Of a stretch of 33,153 nucleotides of DNA, positions 16,690-24,514 are shown in pieces. Origin of the DNA: Candidatus Zhuqueibacterota bacterium. Lineage in GTDB: Bacteria; Zhuqueibacterota; QNDG01; JABMRT01. The position numbers were made by a program, and so were the translations under genes. Position 1 is the first letter of the stretch. Every line of letters starts with the position of its first letter. Below the pieces are notes generated by a model, which had not been told where the DNA came from, searched no databases, and worked only from the letters and a program-made list of their open reading frames with translations. The stretch covers positions 1-33,153 of the forward strand of contig JABMRT010000135.1 in the NCBI GenBank assembly GCA_013202295.1, written 5' to 3'.

Positions 16690-16983
16690 TTAATCCAATA
16701 TGTCTTCCCATAAATCCCGCCATTCCGGATTCATTTTCTCAATCAAATCTATCTTCTTTATCCTTGATCCAGCTTTAATCTGTTTTTCACGACTGATTGC
16801 CTCATAAGCATCTTCAAATACTTCATAATATACCAATTTATCTACGTTGTACCTGCTTGTAAAACTCTTAACGATCTTCTCTTTGTGTTCCCATACTCGT
16901 CTTGGTAAATCACCAGTTACACCCGTATAAAGTACCGTATTGTGCCGGTTCGTCAAGATGTATACGCAGTAGATTTTATCCAA
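16690..16983 (-). CDS. Small GIY-YIG endonuclease-domain protein
   Basis: About 97 residues forming one GIY-YIG domain of the YhbQ/UvrC-N type: CVYILTN as the GIY strand, LYTGVT as the YIG strand, RRVWEHK with the catalytic arginine, SFTSRYNVDKLVYYE and AISREKQIK, then a short helical tail. It would nick or cut DNA with one metal ion. The start is unsure. TTG 16983, with AAGGA very close upstream, gives the usual family length. The frame stays open to GTG 17061, but those extra residues are simply the flanking repeat translated. Its base composition and position inside a repeat-bounded block suggest a selfish or domesticated unit, not part of the signalling operon. Confidence 0.85.
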   Translation of the reverse strand: MDKIYCVYILTNRHNTVLYTGVTGDLPRRVWEHKEKIVKSFTSRYNVDKLVYYEVFEDAYEAISREKQIKAGSRIKKIDLIEKMNPEWRDLWEDILD

Positions 16984-16998
16984 TTTCCTTCTCAAAAG

Positions 16999-17062
16999 TG
17001 TCTCTGTGATGAACTCCGCAAAGCGGAGTGACGAAACAGCCCCCAAAGGAATCTGCATCACC
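16999..17062 (+). repeat. Palindromic repeat copy R
   Basis: Begins GTGTCTCTGTGA, has the hairpin CTCCGC-AAA-GCGGAG, then CAGCCCCCAAAGG and ends ATCTGCATCACC. Direct repeat of L1, with both arms of the hairpin changed together. The bases just after it (GCAAGGATGAAT) look like the start of a second, truncated inverted copy. Confidence 0.8.
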
Positions 17063-17075
17063 GCAAGGATGAATC

Positions 17076-19634
17076 TTACCCGTTGGCCTTATCCGGCACT
17101 TTGTATTTCTTTTTCTGACCCAATTCTTTATATAGCATATTCACTTCACGTTTTAAATCGATCATCCGGTCTTCACGACCAACCATAAGTTTGTTAAATT
17201 TTTCCAAATCATCTATTTTTTGTTTTAAAGACACCTCTGCGATTTTTCTTTTAGTAATATCTCTTATCACTGTGAGCCGACACTCCTCATTTTCTATCAC
17301 AATCGGTCTTGCTCTTACTTCAAGGAATAGCACTGAACCATCTTTTTTAATTCCCCGATGTTCATAGGGGGCAGTGATATTGTTTTTCATATTGGATTGA
17401 ACCATTTCCAAATCTTCAGGATGCACAAGATCTTTAAAATTCTTGGTTATAAACTCATCATGGGAATAGCCATAGATCTCTGCAATTTGCTGATTCACAT
17501 CAACAACCTTCCCCTGCCTGGAAATTCCAATACCCTCGAATGTGGCCTCTGCCAATCGTTTATATCTTTCTTCGCTCTCTTTTAAAGCGAATTCTGACTT
17601 TTTTCGTTCTGTGACATTTTCTACAACCGCAAGAATCCGGTTAATTTTCCCATCTTCATCCACCAATGGAACTGTTTGATAGAGTTGGAATTGCTCACCG
17701 ATTTTCATTTCAAATGAAGTTTCCTCACCTTTGAAAGTCTTCAAGTAATGTTTTTTAACAAGAGGTGCATTCTCTCCAAACACTTTTTTGAGTGGCAATC
17801 CAATAAAGTCATCAGGATTGAGTCCCTGATTCTTAAATTCCTGCCCGGAAGTGAATCCCACTGTCATATCTTTTTCTATGATAGATATGTAGGAATGTGG
17901 ATAATTCTCGGCGATCTTCTGAAGCAGGACTTGGTTATCTTTAAATGTTTTCTCGGATATTTTCCGCTCAGTAATATCATTAAAAAGTACGACGGCAAAA
18001 TCCTGCAAGGATTGAAATGCAAACACCTCATACGCTCCCAGAATCTTTCCATATTCATAATTCACTTGTTCAGAATGCCAGGGAATACCATCAGATGCCG
18101 CGCGCCGATACATGTGAGGAATCTCTGTTTCTGCCAGTGGAGGAAAAGCCTCTTCAATGGTTTTACCGACAAACTGCTTACAATCAACGCCCAATATCAT
18201 ACTGGCCGCCGGATTGTTATCCACAAATACAAGGCGTCTGCCCGCTTCGAGTTTATAGACATGCATCCCCATGGGTGTTTCATTGACGATCGCTCTGAAC
18301 TTCTCTTCACTCTCTCTGATTTGAGCTTCCATCTTCTGTCGTTCTGTCATATCCCGGCCGACCGAGACAAAAAATGATTTCCCTGATTCTGGATCTTGAA
18401 TACCCGTAACACGATACTCATAGGGAATTGACCGTCCATCCTTCGTGAGAAGTGAAAGTTCGATTGTTCCCTCTTTCTCTTCAGCAAGCCGTTCCATAAA
18501 GGGGATGCCTCGCTTTAAATCTTCTTTGCTGTAATAGGACATCGGCGCCGGCAATTTGGCGATCTCTTCCGCTGAATATCCGGACACATCTTCAAATGTT
18601 TTATTCCATCTTACAGCTTTGCCATTCTCCGGATCAAAAACAAAGAACGTATCCATTTGGGCATTTAAAGCATTGTCTGTAAAAGATTTTTCATGACGCA
18701 AAGCGCGTTCAGCCAACTCACGTGCTTCTTCAAGTTCATATTTATACAGGGCAAAGGCAATATCATCTACAAGTTCTTTGAACAATTCTTGTTCTTCTTC
18801 ATCATTTTGATAGACAAGAGGAACAGCCACCGACATCACACCAAATACTTTATCTGCATACTCAAGCTTCATCGTAAAGCGGCAGAAATCTTTCTCGTGT
18901 TCGTGAAGCGGACAATTCCGGCAAACAGGTCCCGAACTGGCGATGGCGGAGATCCCCGTGTCATTTAGCGCTAATTTAACACATTTCGGATATTTAGAGA
19001 CGGAACCCTCTAAATATTTTTGAAGTCGAAGGAACTCACCTTTTGGTGCCGCATGCGCAAATTTACTGAAACGATCTGAATGGTCATACAATGCAATCCA
19101 GGCTCGTTGATATCCCAATGTTTCAACCAGATTATCACAGGCGCCCTGAAGCATTCTATCTCTATCCGTCTCTTTGGTAATGAGCTGATTGACATTTCGG
19201 ATTGCCCGTAGCACCTGATTCACATGTGCCAATCGCTCTTCCCGATCCCTTAGCTGACGATCCATGTCATGTTTGAAAATAGCCAATTTGATTGTGCCTT
19301 GAATGGTTTGCCGATTGACAGGTTTGACGATAAATCCATAAGCCTGTGTTTCTTTCACCCGCTCAACTGTATCTGGATCTGCATAGGCAGTAAGAAATAT
19401 CACAGGAATATCATATTGGGCCTGAATACACTTCGTCGTCTCAATCCCGTTCATCGGACCATTGATCTTGATATCCATGAGAGCCAGATCGGGTGGATTA
19501 TCCTTGATCAGCTCAAGTGCTTCCTCACCGCTGGAAGCGATGCCAATCACCTCATAACTTAAACTCTTTAAAGTAGCCCTCACGTCTTCGGCAATAATCA
19601 TCTCATCTTCAACAATAAGAATTCTTGCACTCAT
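17076..19634 (-). CDS. Receiver-GAF-PAS4 signalling protein without kinase or other output domain
   Basis: An 852-residue soluble protein: receiver at about 4-120 (IVEDE, LALMDIKINGPMNG with the acceptor aspartate, FLTAYAD, FIVKPVN); a GAF-like domain at about 150-305 with a cysteine cluster GPVCRNCPLHEHEKDFCRF; then four PAS modules (about 315-440, 445-560, 570-690, 695-810), each ending in D-x-T-x-R-K/Q. The C-terminus is a helix FNKLMVGREDRMIDLKREVN. This short motif is common in PAS proteins, often before a kinase core, but here the protein stops. It may therefore act as a phospho-controlled scaffold. GGAG six bases before ATG 19634 fixes the start; an upstream ATG overlaps that site. The repeat-bounded GIY-YIG block begins 13 bases past its stop. 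Confidence 0.92.
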   Translation of the reverse strand: MSARILIVEDEMIIAEDVRATLKSLSYEVIGIASSGEEALELIKDNPPDLALMDIKINGPMNGIETTKCIQAQYDIPVIFLTAYADPDTVERVKETQAYGFIVKPVNRQTIQGTIKLAIFKHDMDRQLRDREERLAHVNQVLRAIRNVNQLITKETDRDRMLQGACDNLVETLGYQRAWIALYDHSDRFSKFAHAAPKGEFLRLQKYLEGSVSKYPKCVKLALNDTGISAIASSGPVCRNCPLHEHEKDFCRFTMKLEYADKVFGVMSVAVPLVYQNDEEEQELFKELVDDIAFALYKYELEEARELAERALRHEKSFTDNALNAQMDTFFVFDPENGKAVRWNKTFEDVSGYSAEEIAKLPAPMSYYSKEDLKRGIPFMERLAEEKEGTIELSLLTKDGRSIPYEYRVTGIQDPESGKSFFVSVGRDMTERQKMEAQIRESEEKFRAIVNETPMGMHVYKLEAGRRLVFVDNNPAASMILGVDCKQFVGKTIEEAFPPLAETEIPHMYRRAASDGIPWHSEQVNYEYGKILGAYEVFAFQSLQDFAVVLFNDITERKISEKTFKDNQVLLQKIAENYPHSYISIIEKDMTVGFTSGQEFKNQGLNPDDFIGLPLKKVFGENAPLVKKHYLKTFKGEETSFEMKIGEQFQLYQTVPLVDEDGKINRILAVVENVTERKKSEFALKESEERYKRLAEATFEGIGISRQGKVVDVNQQIAEIYGYSHDEFITKNFKDLVHPEDLEMVQSNMKNNITAPYEHRGIKKDGSVLFLEVRARPIVIENEECRLTVIRDITKRKIAEVSLKQKIDDLEKFNKLMVGREDRMIDLKREVNMLYKELGQKKKYKVPDKANG

Positions 19635-19758
19635 GCTAAACTCCGGCATTTCATTTTTGAAATCGATATTTTTTGTAGACTGATTTTTAGTCGTGTCCTA
19701 AAATATAAGAATCGCAATTCAGGATCATACTCAATGGTTAAAATCGATAAGCTTAAAA

Positions 19759-21264
19759 TTATTTTCTGTTTATTGGCTTATCTATTTGTATGGTAAATCT
19801 TGTCCCGCCCTCTCTGCTGATTTCTATCGACCCACCAATTTGCTCGGTCAGAATATGAATAAGCTGCATACCTAACGAACCCTTTTTTTGAAAATAGACA
19901 TCATCAGGCAAACCAATACCATCATCGATAACCGTAAGTTCATATTGATCTTTTACTGATTTAAATAGAATCTGAATTTTGCCTTTTCTTTCATCCGGAA
20001 AAGCATATTTTATCGAATTGGTGATCAGTTCATTGATGATCAATCCGAAAGGAATGGCAAGATCAATGCTCAATTCAACCGCCTCAACTTTAATCTCCAA
20101 TCGGACTTTACTGATATCAACACTGGCTCGAACAATCTCGGTTGTCATGGTCTTCACATAGTCATTAAATTGAATGTTTGCAAAATTATTCGAACGATAA
20201 AGTTTCTCATGAACCAGTGCCATTGAGTAAACCCGCTGTCTGCTGTTCTCAAACGCTTGTTTGGCTGCCTTATCTTCTATACGGTAGGATTGCAAGTTGA
20301 GCAGGCTGATGATAATTTGAAGATTGTTCTTTACACGATGATGTATTTCTTTCAAAAGAATTTCTTTTTCTTCAAGGGATTTCCGGATCGTCTCATCTGC
20401 ATGTCTTCGATTCGTGATATCACGATCGATACCTCTGTAGCCCAAAATATTGCCTTTTGAATCCAGAATGGGCATTCCGCTGGTCTCCAGAATGACCTGA
20501 TGTCCCCTTTTATGAATGGAATGACTCTCCAGATTATGAATAGGAGATTTTTCTTTAACATGCCTCTGGAAAATCTTTAAATTGCGTTCAGCCTCATCAG
20601 GAGCCATGATTGAAAAGGGGCGGCGTCCAACCATTTCCTCTGCATTGTATCCAATCAGTTCCTTCACATTGGGACTACAATAGGTTAACACACCCTTGGC
20701 ATTGACCTCCCATATCCAATCGCTCGTACTTTCAACGAGAGCACGGAACCGCTCTTCACTGGCACGAAGCGCCTCTTCAGCATAAGAGATTTGTACGACC
20801 TCTGCGACAGTCTTGGCAATGGTTTCAAAAAACTGGTCTTCTTCGGGTGAAATCACATGCTGTGTAAACAATGCCATCACACCCAAAGGCTGATTATCTT
20901 TTGAATGTAACTTGTATCCGGCAAATCCGATCAGATCCAGCTCTTTCGCCCACTTCTGATCATGTACTCTCAGATCTTTTGTTACCGTATCCGTGATAAA
21001 CTTCTCATCCTTGCCCGATGCAACACGACCGATCTTGTAACATCCGAAGGGCACACGCTGGTGAACTTTTCCATCAAGGTGGGTATATCGACCCGCACTT
21101 GCTGAAAGATGCAGACAGAGTTCCTTGTGCCGACACACATGGGGGCCGCTTTTATATTGAGCATGGATACAATCCAATGAACAGCGATCACCTGGTTGGA
21201 TCAACCAGATACGTGCAAAATCCGCATGAAAAGCTTTCACAATATGCTCAACAACCATTTGCAT
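19759..21264 (-). CDS. GAF-PAS-HisKA_2 histidine kinase, 3' half of a frameshifted gene
   Basis: 501 residues: GAF domain at about 1-160 (FHADFARIWLIQPGDRC, then C-x4-C and C-x5-C pairs), PAS at about 167-285 (SEERFRALVESTSDWIWEV), HisKA_2 with phospho-acceptor LKEIHHRVKNNLQIIISLLNLQS, and HATPase with IINELITNSIKYAFP, VIDDGIGLPDD and LGMQLIHILTEQIGG. The kinase core is complete. The ATG 21264 has no ribosome site and lies two bases past the stop of the preceding gene; the reading frame stays open upstream as ANILNVK. In relatives I remember, this GAF domain continues directly from the PAS protein upstream. So this is most likely the second half of one gene of about 930 codons, translated, if at all, by coupling. 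Confidence 0.9.
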   Translation of the reverse strand: MQMVVEHIVKAFHADFARIWLIQPGDRCSLDCIHAQYKSGPHVCRHKELCLHLSASAGRYTHLDGKVHQRVPFGCYKIGRVASGKDEKFITDTVTKDLRVHDQKWAKELDLIGFAGYKLHSKDNQPLGVMALFTQHVISPEEDQFFETIAKTVAEVVQISYAEEALRASEERFRALVESTSDWIWEVNAKGVLTYCSPNVKELIGYNAEEMVGRRPFSIMAPDEAERNLKIFQRHVKEKSPIHNLESHSIHKRGHQVILETSGMPILDSKGNILGYRGIDRDITNRRHADETIRKSLEEKEILLKEIHHRVKNNLQIIISLLNLQSYRIEDKAAKQAFENSRQRVYSMALVHEKLYRSNNFANIQFNDYVKTMTTEIVRASVDISKVRLEIKVEAVELSIDLAIPFGLIINELITNSIKYAFPDERKGKIQILFKSVKDQYELTVIDDGIGLPDDVYFQKKGSLGMQLIHILTEQIGGSIEISREGGTRFTIQIDKPINRK

Positions 21265-21266
21265 TT

Positions 21267-22550
21267 TTACATTGAGGATATTTGCCCGAGTAAATCTTCT
21301 TTTAAATCATTTAGACCAATCAACCACTTCTCGTTCTGCTTTCGAAGTGTAATGTCCTCGCCTGAGCTAAGAGAACTAACGGTCTTTCCATCTACATCTT
21401 TGATGAGTGTATTGTGCCAGGCGATGAGACGCTCATCCCCATGTCTGGTTAACACCGGATTTTCATGATATTCAACAGGTTTTACCTTTCCATGCATAAT
21501 TTTATCAAATACAGACTTGACCTCTTTACGGTTTATCTCTGGGATGAATGTATCAAACCAGTTTTGTCCCAGAATCTCCTTCTCCGAACACCCTAATATC
21601 TCACACCCCTTCTCATTGATCATCGCTACAGTCTGATCACGGTTAATTACCACAAACATCACACCTGCAAGATTAAAATATTGTTGAGCACGTGTATGTT
21701 CAGATTGCACTGCAAGCTCAGCCTCTCGTTTTACTGTAATATCACGAGCCGTAGAAAGCACGACATTCTTACCCCGCAACTTGATTGGATGCCCAGTTAT
21801 CTCAACATACTGTGGTTTCCCGTTTTTTATAATCAATTTGAGTTCATCCGGCCCCGTGATGTGACCCTGTATTTGCCGGGCGAAAATGCCTAACGCTTTT
21901 TTTATTTGATCAGGAGCCAATAGACCGGCTTTTTGGAAGTTTTTTCCAATGAGCTCATCACGTTTCATCCCAACCAGTTTCTCAGCAGCTTTATTTCCAT
22001 CAATGAACCGGCCTTTCAGATCGTTCACATACATTGCATCCGGTGCATCATCAAAAAGAATTTGGAAGCGTTCCTGACTCTCTTGCAATGCTTCTATCGC
22101 GTATAAATGGGCGGTCACGTCACGAATCGCACCGATCATTCCGGCCACTTGCCCTTCTTCATCTTTTATCGGTGACTCATCGACTTCAACAATTCGTTTC
22201 TCACCATCTTTACAACAAACTTCAAGCATATATGGTTTTTGTCTTCTTCCAGTCTTCAATGCTTTTTGCGTAGCCTTAAAACCCTTTTTATTCATGGAGT
22301 GATCGGTTGTCAAGGTCGTCCATTTAACCATCATTTCATCTGGAGTATATCCCATAATCTCAAAGCAAGCAGGACTGACATACGTCAATTGATGTTTTGA
22401 ATTATGGATGTAAAAAATTTCATTGGCATGCTCAGTGATCTGCTGAAGCCGATCTTGACTGGTTTTTAGTATTTCTACGGTTGTCTTCTGATCCGCTAAA
22501 ACCTTTTCCAAAAATTTGACTCGCTCTTCAAGAGCAGTTATATTAGACAT
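21267..22550 (-). CDS. Three-PAS sensor fragment, 5' half of a frameshifted histidine kinase
   Basis: 427 residues: short coiled coil (1-35), then three PAS modules at about 30-150, 155-275 and 285-405, closing with AIRDVTAHLY, TARDITVKRE and GEDITLRKQ. The last natural part is WLIGLNDLKEDLLG, which in similar kinases leads into a GAF domain; here the frame breaks to QISSM and TAA. The missing continuation is the next gene, in the frame reached by removing one base near 21278-21285. AGGA eight bases before ATG 22550 supports the start. Without the second half it has no catalytic domain. Confidence 0.88.
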   Translation of the reverse strand: MSNITALEERVKFLEKVLADQKTTVEILKTSQDRLQQITEHANEIFYIHNSKHQLTYVSPACFEIMGYTPDEMMVKWTTLTTDHSMNKKGFKATQKALKTGRRQKPYMLEVCCKDGEKRIVEVDESPIKDEEGQVAGMIGAIRDVTAHLYAIEALQESQERFQILFDDAPDAMYVNDLKGRFIDGNKAAEKLVGMKRDELIGKNFQKAGLLAPDQIKKALGIFARQIQGHITGPDELKLIIKNGKPQYVEITGHPIKLRGKNVVLSTARDITVKREAELAVQSEHTRAQQYFNLAGVMFVVINRDQTVAMINEKGCEILGCSEKEILGQNWFDTFIPEINRKEVKSVFDKIMHGKVKPVEYHENPVLTRHGDERLIAWHNTLIKDVDGKTVSSLSSGEDITLRKQNEKWLIGLNDLKEDLLGQISSM

Positions 22551-22592
22551 ACATTCATCCTCTTGATTGGATGCAACAGCTCAATAACAATC

Positions 22593-22964
22593 TTATTCTT
22601 CTGCCAATAATTCATTGATCATTTCCAGTAATTCTTCACTGGAAAACGGTTTGGCCACTGTCCGGTCCGCGCCTACTCGTTTGGCAATATCCAGATAGCC
22701 GTACGGCTCATTGCTGCCCCCACCCGACATGGCAATAATTTTCAGGTTTGGATAATCCTTCTTTAATTCGATGATTGTGGTAATGCCCTCTTTGCCGGGC
22801 ATTACAATATCCGTAATGATTAAATCAAAAGGCTCTTTCTTATGCATGGCAATACCCACACCACTGTTTGGTACATCGATTATAAAATGGCCTTTATAAA
22901 CCAGAAGTTTTCTGAGTGCAGTAAGTAGATGTGGATTGTCATCAATAATTAGAATGCGTGCCAA
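22593..22964 (-). CDS. Single-domain response regulator (CheY-like)
   Basis: A 123-residue receiver: IIDDN acidic pair at 8-9, acceptor in LIITDIVMPG, IIAMSGGG with the switch Ser, and VAKPFSSEEL with the conserved lysine. No output domain. It starts at TTG 22964, supported by GGAAGGAG six bases upstream. It lies 32 bases past the upstream kinase and 42 before the split kinase, so it probably receives phosphate from one or both. Confidence 0.93.
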   Translation of the reverse strand: MARILIIDDNPHLLTALRKLLVYKGHFIIDVPNSGVGIAMHKKEPFDLIITDIVMPGKEGITTIIELKKDYPNLKIIAMSGGGSNEPYGYLDIAKRVGADRTVAKPFSSEELLEMINELLAEE

Positions 22965-22996
22965 TTAAGGCTCCTTCCTGTTTTTGATTGAATGGA

Positions 22997-24094
22997 CTAC
23001 TCTCCTTTAAACTTCATGCGAAATTCTGTCCCCTTCTCAACATGCCAACTCGTTTCGGCCTTAATTTGATCGCAGAGAATTCGAACCAGTTTCAATCCAA
23101 GTGTATCAATTTCCTTTGTATGAATATCCTTGGCCATGCCGATACCGTCATCACGGATTGCAATCTCATGCACACCCTTCTTAGTATGCAAAGAAATTTG
23201 AACCATTCCCTTGCGGTTTTTCGGAAATGCATATTTCAGTGCATTGCTGACAAGTTCGTTTATAATCAGTCCGCATGGAACGGCCTGATCAAGACTCAAA
23301 GAAATGGGCCGGATTTTGAATTCCATTCTAATACGGTTCCCGTGACCGTAGGTCTGAAACAATTCCATGACCAAAGCTTCGATATAAACCTTAAGATCGA
23401 TAGTTGCGAAATTCTCGGATTGATATAACTTTTCGTGAACCAGTGCCATAGACCGGACACGCCGGTTGCTTTGTTCAAGTATTTTTAAAATATTCGGATC
23501 GCTGATCCGATGAGCCTGCAAGTTTAAAAGACTGCTAATTATCTGCAAATTATTTTTTACACGGTGATGAACTTCTTTGAGCAGGATCTCCTTTTCCTTT
23601 AAATCTTTTTGTAACTGATCCTCTGCATGTTTTCGCTCAGTCACATCATTTGAGACCTTGATGAAATGTGTAATCTCTCCTGCTTCATTCTTAAGCGGAG
23701 AGATCTGTGCGGCCTCCCAGTAAGATTTGCCGCTTTTCCGTTTGTTCTCAAACTCACCCATCCATGTCTCGCCTGATCTAATCCTGTTCCACAATGTTTG
23801 ATAGAATATATTGTCTTGTCGGCCAGAGCTCAAGATCCTGGGATTTCTTCCCACTACCTCATTTGAAGTATAGCCAGTAACAAGACAAAACATAGAATTT
23901 ACGTATTCAATGCATCCTTCTGTATTGGCAATCACTGTAATGCTGGGACTCTGGGAGACGGCAATGGACAACTTTTTCCATTCTTTTTCAAGCTTCGAAA
24001 GGTCATTTATTTTATCCTGGAGCCAGAGGTTTTTCTTTTTTTCAGCGTTGAGCGCCTTCTCAAGTTTTTTGATATTTTCTTTATTTTCACTCAT
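22997..24094 (-). CDS. PAS-HisKA_2 soluble histidine kinase
   Basis: 365 residues without evident membrane helices: coiled coil at 1-45, one PAS domain at about 45-165 (AVSQSPSITVIANTEG, GRNPRILSSGRQ, VSNDVTERKHAE), HisKA_2 with LKEVHHRVKNNLQIISSLLNLQ, and HATPase with IINELVSNALKYAFP, IRDDGIGMAKD and LGLKLVRILCDQI. The PAS domain resembles aerotaxis-type flavin-binding PAS sequences (ENKRKSGKSYWEA), which is a weak hint only. ATG 24094 lies 6 bases past the end of the decayed kinase gene, so it was part of the same transcript. It is a close paralogue of the kinase half at 19759. Confidence 0.94.
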   Translation of the reverse strand: MSENKENIKKLEKALNAEKKKNLWLQDKINDLSKLEKEWKKLSIAVSQSPSITVIANTEGCIEYVNSMFCLVTGYTSNEVVGRNPRILSSGRQDNIFYQTLWNRIRSGETWMGEFENKRKSGKSYWEAAQISPLKNEAGEITHFIKVSNDVTERKHAEDQLQKDLKEKEILLKEVHHRVKNNLQIISSLLNLQAHRISDPNILKILEQSNRRVRSMALVHEKLYQSENFATIDLKVYIEALVMELFQTYGHGNRIRMEFKIRPISLSLDQAVPCGLIINELVSNALKYAFPKNRKGMVQISLHTKKGVHEIAIRDDGIGMAKDIHTKEIDTLGLKLVRILCDQIKAETSWHVEKGTEFRMKFKGE

Positions 24095-24100
24095 CTGATC

Positions 24101-24514
24101 TCAAGCCTCATCAGCTTCGTGTTTAATTGGGTAATGAAAGGCAATCGTAAAGCACGATCCTTTGTCAGAAGAATATTCCAGATGTCCGTGAATCTAATTG
24201 GTTAACATCTTTACGAGTTGCAGACCCAGAAACATATCCAGCCGGATACCCCGCTCGCGATGCCACTTGGCTTCAAGTACACCAAATGCAGCGACAGTAT
24301 CCTTTTCATAATCCTCATCCGGATTCAATTCAGGCACCGCATCACTTTTTTCTAAAACATGGAGTATCGCTTCGGACAATCCGGCAATTGAGACACGCCA
24401 AGCCTCTGCCAGCGTGGAGGTATATTTCGTATAGTCCCGTTCTTTGGCATAGTTGAGCACTCGGTGCATCAGCCAATCTTCATTGGTTTTTATAAGCTCT
24501 ATTAGTGTTTGCAT
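24101..24514 (-). pseudogene. Collapsed histidine kinase: RsbRD-like N-terminus joined to the last part of the ATPase domain, with in-frame TAG
   Basis: Residues 1 to about 95 (MQTLIELIKTNEDWLMHRVL, TKYTSTLAEAWRVSIAGLSEA, FGVLEAKWHRERGI) match the RsbRD-type N-terminal domain found at the head of sensor kinases. Directly after DMF comes LGLQLVKMLTN, the G2 end of a HATPase domain, then TAG at 24194-24196. The same frame continues IHGHLEYSSDKGSCFTIAFH to TGA at 24101, the normal kinase C-terminus. So the middle of the gene was deleted in frame, and a CAG or similar codon became TAG. LGL occurs in both parent regions and may have been the deletion joint. GGAG supports ATG 24514 over TTG 24535. 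Confidence 0.85.

Larger units (their letters stand above)
16560..17062. mobile_element. Putative mobile unit: GIY-YIG gene flanked by palindromic repeats
   Basis: A GIY-YIG endonuclease gene is enclosed by three copies of one palindromic repeat: two in inverted orientation on its 3' side (16560-16620 and 16621-16689), the second running right up to its stop, and one on its 5' side (16999-17062). The whole block is inserted between the stop of the REC-GAF-PAS protein and the ribosome site of the nine-PAS kinase, in an otherwise close-packed array. Repeat flanks plus a nuclease resemble the REP/transposase relationship in logic, but with a different enzyme. Mobility is inference; no target duplication was found. 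Confidence 0.55.

Noticed and set aside
16984-17061. Longer N-terminus for the GIY-YIG protein starting at GTG 17061
   Set aside because: The added residues are the translated palindromic repeat, and GIY-YIG proteins of this type begin right at the first strand.
21264-21290. Programmed -1 ribosomal frameshift joining the kinase halves
   Set aside because: The bases before the TAA contain no X-XXY-YYZ slippery heptamer and no obvious following stem; a plain mutation or a split with coupling is simpler.
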